This document shows positions 12,001-21,049 of a DNA stretch of 64,000 nucleotides, in pieces; within the stretch, counting starts at the first letter, position 1; each line of letters starts with the position of its first letter. Both the position numbers and the translations under genes were made by a program. Location of the stretch: assembly GCA_002077065.1 (NCBI GenBank), contig NAJO01000007.1, positions 1,054,001 through 1,118,000 of the forward strand. Reading direction: 5' to 3'. This DNA is from Cryoendolithus antarcticus (Eukaryota; Ascomycota; Dothideomycetes; Cladosporiales; Cladosporiaceae). The notes under the pieces were generated by a model that saw only the letters and a program-made list of their open reading frames with translations, did no database searches and was not told the DNA's origin.

Positions 12001-13104
12001 AGCAGTCTGGAGACAGCACTGCAAATCCGTCGCGAGGAGTTGCACGCTATGGACTCTAAGGCTGAGATCATCGAGCGACGCATGCTCGAGGGTGTCATGA
12101 ACCAGTCTCGCATGCTGCTGTTGGCGAAATCTGCTCGCGCTGCCGCACCGCCGGCACCGAGCTCGCCCAAGAAGCCGAAGCCACAGGGTCGCGATCTTAG
12201 AGTTCACAGCAATGCCTCGGCGCTGACTGCTCAGTCGAACGTCTCCAAGCTATCAGAAATGAAGCCGAATCGCAGCCTCGCTCTCAGCCGGCCTGGTGTA
12301 CAGCGCACCGGCGGTGGCAATCTGACCAGCAGCCCTGCAGCAGAGCGGCGCATCATGTCGCTCTCCCAAATCTCGCACAACACTCCGGCCAATCCCTCGG
12401 CTTTCGCCCGCTCTCCGGCGCCCTCTCTAATCGCCTCACCAGCGGGGAAAGGTTTGAGTCGCAGCCACAGCGTCAAGACCAATTTCGCTAACCGCAAGCC
12501 CTCCTGGGCTAGTAGCAAGCGTGGTCCAAGCCTGAGCGCCTCCGGCTTCAACAAGGAGAACGAATCGACCCTCTCCGAGGAGTCTGAGGGCGAGCTAGAG
12601 GGTACCGAGACAGCTGGCGCGTACTCCACGTTCAACGACCACGGTATGGAGGAATTTGCTTCTGATGCTGGGACTGAGCGCCGGACTTCGCATCTCAGCC
12701 AAGCCGAGAGTCGTGCGACGTTCGACGATGCGTTGAGCTACTCCGAGGGTCCGACGCCTTCGGGCTTGAGCGAGGACAGGAGGACGAGCTATGGCACTTA
12801 CGATACTGGGACCGGGAGCTACATGACTGGCACTGATCTGGATCGTCGTACCAGCGTTGGCAGCTCTGGCGTCGGGACCGTGGGCGTGGAGTCTTCTCTC
12901 GCCAACGAAAGAGCCAATGGGCAGACGCAGGAGGAGAGACAGGCCGAGGAGAGAGAGGTGCTGAGACTTGAGGCGCCGCCTATGGTGTGGGGTGAAGGGG
13001 GAAAGGGCGTCTATGCGCCGCCCAGCGATAGTGGGTTGGGTACTGATTTGCCGACTGCGACTTTTAGTGTGGATGGGAGCGCGGCGGAGTACTTTCGTTC
13101 TTGA
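6030..13104 (+). CDS. Giant coiled-coil repeat protein, 2332 aa, function unknown
   Basis: Exon 1 (6030-6124) encodes MESHSREGSRDRGGSKHQHS and ends in a GTAAGT donor. Exon 2 (6201-13104) continues with WDSSDPERAPPPLP. The upstream exon is preferred over the ATG at 6172 because that ATG falls inside the intron. Residues 1-230 are Ser/Pro-rich and disordered. Residues about 550-1240 carry a long array of degenerate helical units (separate entry). Residues about 1240-1900 continue as heptad-like helices, a classical coiled coil lies around 1910-2040, and the C-terminal 290 residues are Ser-rich and basic with SSPKKPKP. Similar fungal proteins are often annotated as chromosome segregation ATPases, but I see no Walker A or B motif. 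A cytoskeletal or scaffold role is inference only. Confidence 0.9.
7690..9735 (+). repeat. About 23 degenerate helical units inside the giant protein
   Basis: Read by eye, the translation holds about 23 units spaced mostly 26-33 codons apart. They share a core resembling [ILMV]xx[AL][IVLM][KR][DE][GE][LF]xx[LF][KR]xx[IVL]. Examples are VLDAVKDGLESLRTEI (about 8497), IVDTVKGGLEQLRNDV (8588), MFEAMKEEFEQLKSAV (8878), ALTALREGLEDIKETL (9316), MLDAIHEGLDTLRIDL (9583) and ILETLKDGLASLREEL (9676). Linkers vary in sequence and length. The pattern suggests repeated amphipathic helices rather than one unbroken coiled coil. Confidence 0.8.
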
Positions 13105-13253
13105 GTATGAGTTGGGATAGCGAGGCGTTGAGAGGATGAAATCGAGATACCGCAGCGTTCGGTCAGGGGAGTACGGTCATTGAATGCTGGGATGCGTGGG
13201 GTAAGGTAGTATATATCCCCCCGGTACGCTCACTTCTACTACTTGCCGGTGTT

Positions 13254-15006
13254 TTAGAGCTTCGCTTTCGCCTGATCCTTCCACTCCAGCTCCTTCAACC
13301 GCTTCCTCTGCGTCTTGCCGCTAATTGTCTTGTACCCTCCAAGCCACTCTGCACTCACAATCTGCACCTTTCTTGGGTACTTGTAAGGCGCCGCGTGCTC
13401 CTTGCAGAAGTCCTGTAGCTCTCTTACCAATTTCGCTGCGTCCTGTGCAGCTGCAGCTTGCGTCAGTACAACGTATGCTTTCACGACCTCTCCTCGAGAG
13501 GGATCTGGTGAGGAAACTACGGCAGACTCGACAATGGCCGGGTGCTGTTTGAGCGTGGATTCAACTTCGAATGGCCCGATTCGGTACCCAGAGCTGTTTA
13601 TCACGTCGTCGTTGCGGCCGACGAACCAGAAGTAGCCGTCTTTGTCTCGCGTTGCTCTATCGCCCGTGAGGTAGAAGCTCTTCTTCGGGTATTTTGGTGA
13701 AGGTCGCAACTTCCTATCTAGCTCTCCATTTTCACCGAGATAGCCGTCAAATACGCCGAAGAACGGGGAGTTCTCGGCTAGGTCGACTTGGATTGCTATA
13801 TCGCCCTCCATCTCGTTGTCACATTCCGCACCGTTTTCGTCTATGATGCGGAGCGGAACACCGGGAGAAGGGCGACCCATTGAACCGGGACGGACTGGGG
13901 AGCCTGCGAAGTTGCCACAGACTAGGATTGACTCGGTCTGACCATAGCCGTCGCAGATTTCCATGCCTGTTGTTTCTCGCCACAGCTTGATCACTTCGGG
14001 ATTGAGTGGCTCGCCGGCACCAGTGCAGTGTTGCAGGCCTTTCGGCCGGTGTTGACTGTAGTGCTTCCTTGAGTCGTCGAGCACTAGCTGCCGGTAAGCC
14101 GTAGGTGGTGCGCAGAAGGTCGTAATCGGATAGCTATGTAACACATCCAGCGTCCGTTTCGGGTCAAACGCCGTTCGGTCATCGTGCACGAAAAGCCCTG
14201 CACCGCAATTCCAAGCTCCGAAGTAGGACCATGCTGCTTTAGCCCAGCCCTGCTCTGACAGGTTCCAGTACAGCTGTCCTGGCCTGAGACGTAGCCAGTG
14301 CTTTCCAGTAATGACGTGGGCTAAAGGATACGAGATGTGATTATGCTGCACCATCTTCGGGTTGCCCGTTGTTCCTGAGGTGAAGTAGATGATGGCTGCT
14401 GACTTGACGTCGGGCTTGGGTCCAGTGTGTCTCGCGTCCTTAGGTATGTGACTCAGCGCTGTACCGAAGTGGACGACATCTTTCGGCGATCGGTCTCCTA
14501 CTTGAACGATATGTCTGATCGACGGGCATCGATCTCTAACCCGAAGCAGCTTCGCCACACTGACCGAATCGCCGACAAATACAGAAGCCTGGGATCGAAG
14601 ACATCGATACTCGATATCCTTCTCAACCAGGAGTGTCGTAGCAGGGCACACAACAACACCACAACGGAGTCCAGCAGTTGCGATCTCCCACCTGCTGCTA
14701 TCAGCAAGGCGCCTTGCGGAGCAACGCCGAAGTACATGATACTCACCACTCCGGCACTCTCGGCAGGATCATGAGCATCTTCTCGCCCTGCTGAACACCA
14801 AGCTTCTCCCGTAGCAATACTGCGATACGATGGCTCTGTCGGCTGAAATGGTCGAAGGTGAGCTTCCGTTCGGTCTTTCGATCTTGCGACACCCACTGCA
14901 TTGCGACTCCATCTTTGGGCGGATGCTCAGCCCAGTAGTCGACGACATCGGTGGCGAAGTTGAAAATCGCTGGCCGTTCGAGGTTCGACGCATAGTAGTG
15001 CGCCAT
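13254..15006 (-). CDS. Medium-chain acyl-CoA synthetase-like (ACSM type), AMP-forming
   Basis: The enzyme activates a carboxylic acid to its acyl-AMP and then acyl-CoA. Two exons (14747-15006 and 13254-14691, intron 55 bases) give 565 residues, typical of ACSM/acetyl-CoA synthetase-like ligases. The join restores LPRVPEWWEIATAG. Visible motifs are the P-loop YFTSGTTGNPKM, DGYGQTES (A5), YLTGDRATRDKDGYFWFVGR (A7-A8) and the C-terminal catalytic lysine region KTISGKTQRKRL. The frame stays open upstream to about 15075 without an ATG. That stretch (RALLGVTLSRKASFTAVSVL) is basic and lacks acidic residues, like a mitochondrial presequence, so the true start may lie in an unseen upstream exon. Confidence 0.9.
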
Positions 15007-15496
15007 GACCAGTACCGAAACTGCAGTAAATGATGCCTTCCTGGAGAGAGTGACACCCAGCAATGCGCGCTTCAATGATCCACAGTATGGCCCGGATGCT
15101 CAACAGAGATCTGGCGAGGACGCTCTACGTATAGTCTGCTGGGACTGTAAGATATGCCAGCATTGAGATAGAGCCAATGTGTATGTGAAGACGGCGTACA
15201 GTACCGAGTGACCTGCACGTGCTCATTGCGGGGAATAACGCCCCTCCACTGACCCGAAGGAGAGCGTAGATCTATGCAGCGTCGCGACCGAGTCAGATCG
15301 CGGCACAACAACGACACCTCGGGCGCTGTGAGCAATACACTTATTTGAAAAGAGTCGATACCTATGTTACATGCTGTCTAGTTGGCAGGTTGTAGAGTGC
15401 TCAATGCTCAACATTCCGGCATGCCCTGTTTCACGTCATCAGCTGGGAATTGACCTGCACAGCGGTATCGATGCTGCTCACCTGGCCCCTAGACGA
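15007..15496. other. Intergenic, no gene seen
   Basis: This is the 5' flank of the ACSM-like gene and the 3' flank of the Tls1-like gene, both on the minus strand. It may contain an extra leader exon of the ACSM-like gene, which I cannot place. Confidence 0.4.
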
Positions 15497-16486
15497 TCAC
15501 TTTTTAGCTTTGGCCACCTCTGCAGCGGCCTCCTCAGCAGCCTTCATCCTGTCCCTCGCCGCTCGACTGCCACCCAACTTTGGACCCATCGCTTGGCTCG
15601 GGTTTGCTGGCGGACGTCTCATCAGATTCCGTTCCTCAGCAGCAGCCAGAAACTCGGCTTTAAACTGCATAGCTGCAAGCGTGTCGTTGTCGAGCGTGCC
15701 GTCCGTGAGGCCGGGAGGCGGTGTAGGGTTGGCGCTAAGCGGGTCGTAGTGTGGGTTTGCGAACTGAGATTCAGACAGTATCTGATCGATGAGGCTGTCT
15801 CGTGCCACCTGAGAGGGCGATGGCGGCCGTGGCTCTCGGCGACGACGTTGCCGGCCTTTCGGTGCTTGGTCTGTCTTCAGAGTCATCGTTGACGGCTTGG
15901 ACTGGGTAGCGTGATTCGCAGCAGCACTTGTCGCCGCAAGATGGGAACCAGGTGGCAATGAATCTGTGCTATTCGGCGGCTGTGGCGAAGACTTCGCATT
16001 GGCTTTCGTTTCAGCCAACTTCGAGTCTATGAATGCCAACCTACGTTGTTAGCACTGCTCATCGCTCGATCAAGGACGACGGACTAGAGGAACGTACATA
16101 TGCTTGTCGTCCGTTACCGTAGCCTTGCCAGTGGGCTTCACGAATCGCGCGTTATGCGATTCATCGACCTCGATTGTCCGCTGAGGGACAATCGCGAGTG
16201 CTATCTCCATATTGGCCGGTGGAGGAGTGTTGGAGAACATGACGCCGTGCTTCCTTTGCCTTCGGACATGGTTGGCAAGAGCGCTCTGCTGATCGTCACC
16301 GTTCGAGTCCAAATGTTCATCCTTGTCGACGTCGTTCCCATTGACATGGTGAGGTTGAGCGGCTTCATTACCGCGAGAGACAACCAGCGTATCTCCTGTC
16401 GCGGTCATCGGTCTGCGAGATACGATCTTCCGTCGCTTTGCTGGGCGAAAGGTGGCGTTCGTAATCGTGTCCATGGGATCATTCAT
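15497..16486 (-). CDS. Tls1/C9orf78 (Hep59-family) splicing-associated protein
   Basis: Two exons (16098-16486 and 15497-16040; intron 57 bases) encode 310 residues. The join gives VTDDKHMLAFIDSKLAETKA, matching the DKHM...YI/FI..L signature of the Hep_59 family (human C9orf78, fission yeast Tls1), which works with the spliceosome. The N-terminus is basic (FRPAKRRKIVSRRP), as often seen in fungal members. The C-terminal part is Arg/Pro-rich and ends in a charged helix (RAARDRMKAAEEAAAEVAKA). The start is the ATG at 16486; the frame continues upstream only through non-ATG codons. Family assignment rests mainly on the short signature, so it is moderate. Confidence 0.75.
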
Positions 16487-16887
16487 GGCTAGTCGCACTT
16501 TCTGGGTCGACTGTCTGAATTCGCTCTGGCCTAGCAAAGATCTCGAAGAATTTCCGGCGACCGACCCATACCGCAGGCTGAAGATCGATGTTTTGCTATT
16601 CTATTCACTATAGACGGGAAAGTAAGGTACATGTAGACGTCGACATCTACTTTCAAAAATCACATTCGGCCAGCCGTAGCTACTGACTCGTGTGCTCAAG
16701 CCATCTCCTCCTCTCCCGGATTGACTTCAGCCAGATCTGCACCCGAGGGTATCGCACTGCTGCGGCTGCAGTGCGGGCAGTGGTAGAGTTGTACAATTAA
16801 ACGATGTAGCTGTATGTCAATCGATGAGCGAGGTAGGTCGGTCAGTTCACTACTCTTTCCTTCCCATTATCATCCCACAACGTAAAA
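16487..16887. promoter_or_regulatory. Divergent promoter region
   Basis: This sequence lies between head-to-head genes (Tls1-like on minus, acyl-CoA ligase on plus) and should contain both promoters. I recognise no specific site. Confidence 0.45.
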
Positions 16888-18784
16888 ATGCCCTTCAAAT
16901 CCCTCCAACAGGACATCCTCCTCCCACGGCACCTTACAACCTGGCAATGGCTGTTTGAGGACCCGACATACTCTCCACTCCACCGCTTTTCACGCAATGA
17001 GCTGGCAGGCTATACCGACGCGGTAACGAAAGAGCATCTCAGCTGGTTGGATGTCAAGGAGGCAGCGACGCACCTCTCCACCGCCCTCGTGAAGAAGTAT
17101 GGCCTTCAAGTCGGCGAGACAGTCGCTCTGTTCAGTCAAAACACGATATGGTACCCGGTCGCAATGCATGCTACATTACGCGTGGGCGGGAAGGTCTCTG
17201 GTGCAAGTCCAGCCTATAACGTCGAGGAAATGACCTACGCGCTACAGAAGGCCGATGCCAAATTCCTGTTAACGCACCCAAATAGCATGGAAGTTGCTGT
17301 ACAGGCTGCGAAGAACGCGGGTATCCCTAAGGAACGCTTGTTTCTACTTGAGGGAAAGCTGGAAGGCTATACCACGGTCAAGGAGCTCGTCGAGATTGGA
17401 AAGAGGGAGTCGCAGCAGGCTGAGGTATTTTCGATACCGAAGGGGAAGACCAACTTCGACGTCTGTAAGTATTGGGCTCTACCTTCATGTCTCTAAAGAT
17501 CTCAGAATGTGATTGCGCTCTCATGAACGTAGCCACTACAGCTCGAATATATTATACAGTACTGTGGAGAAGTCAAAGTCTGTCGGGATCGCGAAAGCAG
17601 TGGACAGAGATAGCGCAAGATACTGACGCGTTGCAGGCGGATTCCTGTCGTTCAGCTCAGGCACAACAGGTCTACCCAAGGCTGTAAGTTGTGGCTGTCT
17701 GAATGCAGCACGTACCTGCTAAGACAATGTTCAGGTCATGATCGCCCATCAGAACGTCATAGCACAATGCCTCCAAGTACTGCAAATCACGCCTCCAGAT
17801 CTGAAGCGCATCCTCGCCGTGCTCCAGTCTTTCCACATCACCGGCCTGGTCCACGCCCTTCATCTCCCGGTACTGCTCAACGCCGAAGTCATCATGCTAC
17901 CCGCCTTCACGATGGAGAGCATGCTCAACACAGTCGTAGAGTACCAGCTGAAGGAGCTCCTGTTGGTCCCTCCAATCCTCATCCGTCTAGTTCGAGACCC
18001 GATAGTCGACAAATACGACTTGAGCTTTCTTCGACGGTTCTCTTCTGGCGCCGCACCTCTCAGTGAGGAGATCATCCAACTGCTGAAGCAGAAATTCCCA
18101 CAGACAGGCTTCAAGCAAGGCTACGGCATGACAGAATCCTGCTCATGCATCACAGCTCATCCGCCGAGTCTCTACGACTTCAAGTACGCTCACGCGGTCG
18201 GCACGATCTGTGCCTCCACAACAGTCAAGATCTTGAAAGAAGATGGCACGGAAGCTGGCGTCGGCGAGCCTGGTGAGATCTTAGCGAAGGGGCCGCAGAT
18301 CGTAATGGGCTATCTGAACAACGACAAGGCGACACAAGAGACCTTCGACTCAGAGGGCTATCTGCACACGGGAGATCAGGGCATGATCGACGAAGAAGGC
18401 ATCATCACGATCACCGATCGCATCAAGGAGCTCATCAAAGTTAAAGGCATTGGAGTCGCGCCCGCTGAACTTGAAGACCTTCTGCTTGGCCACCCAGAAG
18501 TGGAAGACGTCGCTGTGCTCGGCATTCAAGACGAGTATTCTGGTGAAGTACCGAAGGCGTTCATCGTTGCGAAGGCAGTGGACAAAGCAGGACAAGGATT
18601 GGGCAGAGAATTGCTGGGTTATGTGAGGGAGAAGAAGGTCAGGTATAAGGCTGTGAAGGAGGTAGAGTTCGTTGAGGCAATTCCGAAGAGTGCAAGCGGC
18701 AAGATCCTGCGGAGGGTGTTGAGAGATCAGCAGAAGAGTGAAAAGAGGGGTGTGGTGGTGAGAGAGGAGAGGGCGAAGATGTGA
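16888..18784 (+). CDS. 4-coumarate-CoA ligase-like acyl-CoA synthetase, probably peroxisomal
   Basis: This is an AMP-forming adenylating enzyme of the 4CL/fatty-acyl-CoA synthetase group. Three exons (16888-17464, 17637-17683, 17735-18784) give 557 residues. The 47-base middle exon carries the P-loop and joins to CGFLSFSSGTTGLPKAVMIA. Other motifs are QGYGMTESC, the YLHTGDQGMIDEEGIITITD hinge-region block and the C-terminal lysine in PKSASGKILRR. The protein ends in Ala-Lys-Met, a plausible variant of the peroxisomal targeting signal PTS1, suggesting import into peroxisomes. The substrate cannot be told from sequence; medium or long-chain fatty acids or aromatic acids are all possible. Confidence 0.93.
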
Positions 18785-19391
18785 TCTGTTGACGTTGAGG
18801 GTATTTCGAACCTCGCATTTTGGCAGAGAAACACTGGCTGTGTCCTGGCGTGCGGACAACTATGTTTGGTAACTTACTTATCAGCAACTGCAGCGCGGTA
18901 ATGACGCCAGTACCTTGCGGTATCGAGCATATGCGTTCTACACGTTCGCTGTGATGTGGCCGAACTTTACGGTAAGTTCGTGGCTGCTGATGCATTCGAT
19001 GGTCTGGAACTGGTCTACACCGCTACCACTGGTGGTCTGCGGCACTTCGACACTAGCCACTGACTGCAAAGACCAGAGACGGTGAGCTACTAGAGTGACT
19101 TCGTCTTTCGGGATGCAAAGTCAATTCATTTGATCTGCTCGGTATCTGGCGGCTGCACTGTGCCAAGCCATGACCATACGAGCAACGCTCTATGGCTACG
19201 ACATGATCTCAACGAAGTCCCCGCCCCTCACTTACGGCACACATCCTCCGACGTATGGATGGAAGATTCTGCACGTTCAGAATGATCTCTTTCCTGATTT
19301 CACGAAGCTCTTCCATCTTCCACACCACACGTTCCAGTTTCCCATTTCTCTTCTCAGGTCATTCGCTCGTTTCGCAGTCACTCAAGCAAAG
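18785..19391. other. Intergenic, no gene seen
   Basis: This is the 3' flank of the acyl-CoA ligase and the promoter region of the secreted protein gene. The stretch just before 19392 is pyrimidine-rich, as is common upstream of fungal start codons. The open frame that extends upstream to 19170 lacks signal-peptide character. Confidence 0.45.
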
Positions 19392-20808
19392 ATGCTCCCT
19401 TCTCTCGCTTTCGCGCTGGCGCTCGCCACCGCCGTCTCAGCCAAATGTCTTGGACCGCATGGCTGCACTCAGGGACCGCCTGTCAAGAAGGTGGAGAAGA
19501 TCATTGGGCCTCGGGCAGTCTATCAATGCAATCCAGGACACTCATATCCCAATGGAGTGTCGTGCGTGTCGACTAATGGTGGACTGGCGCTCGTCACACC
19601 ATCGCCCACTGCTAGCACGACGTACGCTTGCAATCCGGCACACTTTTACCCTGGAGGCGTGGGCTGCATCTCAACTGGCACCGGCCTTGCTCTAGTGACT
19701 CCCACTGCGAATGCGACGAGCTACACTACCGGTACTTCGACCAATTACACCACCTACTGTTCTGTCCCCACTGTGAACACCAAGTGTGGCAAGACCTCTA
19801 CTGTGAGTATATCTAGTCCATTGACATGCGAGGATACTAACGCTCGCCAAACAGGTCACTAGACCCAAGACCGTCACTTTCACGGGCTGTCCTTGCACGA
19901 TCACTAAGACAGTGAAGACATGGTCGGTCTACACCACAAACATGACTCTCGCTTCACCGACTTGGTACCAGCCCACCAAGCCATCGACGACCCCCTGCAA
20001 TGGCACTACTGTCACCAGAACCAGCTCGTACACCAGGCCCGTGATTACGCCATGTAATGGCACTACCAGCTCCACTACCAAGGCCACCTCGTCCACCATC
20101 TCTTGCAACGGCACTGCCGTCAAGATGCCTAGCTCCTACACAACCTCATATTGGATTACTACAACTGCCACGCAGGGCAACAAGACATCTACCGTCACCA
20201 GCGCTATCGTCGTTCCAGTCACGCCCATTGTGCCCAATATGACCACGAGCGTGAGTCTATACCGGTCGAAATCGCACGCGGCAGCACATTGACATGATAC
20301 TAGATCTCCACGGGCTACACGACCACCTACTGCCCGTCCTCTACGACCCTCACTAATGGCAACACAACGTACTCTGTACGTCGCCTTCCTCCCACAGCTG
20401 TCAAGAGAACATCGCTGACATTCCAACCAGGTCTCCTTGCCCGAGGTCCTCACCCTCCCTGTGACATCCACAATCACCTACCCCGTTGGTCCCGTGATGC
20501 CACCAGGTACCGCCCCCGTTGGTCCCGTAACGCCGCCAGGCACCACACCATTGATGCCCGTCAACCCACCTGGCACTGCTCCAGTTGTGCCTGCCACATA
20601 TCCGGGCAGCTCGCCAGTCAGCCCTGTCACTCAGTCCGCTGGCTCTGCGATCCCGTCGGTGTCGTCGTACAGCGCGCAGCCTACGACTACCTCAACCTAC
20701 AAGGGTCCGTACCAGCCGACTTCGTTCGCTGTGCCGAAGTCGCAGGTTGGGAACGCGATCGCCGTTGTGATTCTTGGAGTATTTGGGTGGATGGTGGTGA
20801 TGGCTTAG
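19392..20808 (+). CDS. Secreted, probably GPI-anchored Cys/Thr-rich surface protein
   Basis: Four exons (19392-19802, 19855-20250, 20304-20375, 20431-20808) give 418 residues; every intron lies between whole codons. The protein starts with a clear signal peptide (MLPSLAFALALATAVSA). Two 34-residue-spaced Cys modules follow (CNPGHSYPNGVSCVSTNGG and CNPAHFYPGGVGCISTGTG). A Thr/Ser-rich region has CNGT repeated three times and many N-x-T/S sites. A proline-rich 11-residue repeat leads to a hydrophobic C-terminus (IAVVILGVFGWMVVMA), which looks like a GPI-attachment tail. The layout fits a cell-wall or surface glycoprotein; no enzymatic domain is seen. The start at 19392 is chosen because it begins the signal peptide. 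Confidence 0.87.
19527..19703 (+). repeat. Two tandem Cys modules in the surface protein
   Basis: Two copies of a module of about 25 residues lie 102 bases apart. The shared pattern is CNPxHxYPxGVxCxSTxxGLALVTP. Each copy holds two cysteines, which could pair within the module. Confidence 0.85.
20482..20640 (+). repeat. Proline-rich 11-residue repeat
   Basis: About five imperfect units of the type PVGPVxPPGTA run in tandem (PVGPVMPPGTA, PVGPVTPPGTT, PLMPVNPPGTA, PVVPATYPGSS, PVSPVTQ). They form a stalk-like spacer before the C-terminal hydrophobic tail. Confidence 0.85.
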
Positions 20809-21049
20809 AGGAGATGAGGACATAAAGAGAGGGAGCGGAGGGCGAGAGACGGAGATAGAATGGAGGAAGTAATGTGTAGAGTTTTGGACGCGATAGAATG
20901 AAAAGCAGCAGCAATAAGTCATCTTTATGAATGCATTATTTGGATATCTCGAGTCACTTCGCTACACTACGGCCGTGGGTCACAATCGTTACACTATTCT
21001 CATCCAGTCCTCCCGCGATCCCATGCCATCCTCCCATCAACACACCACC

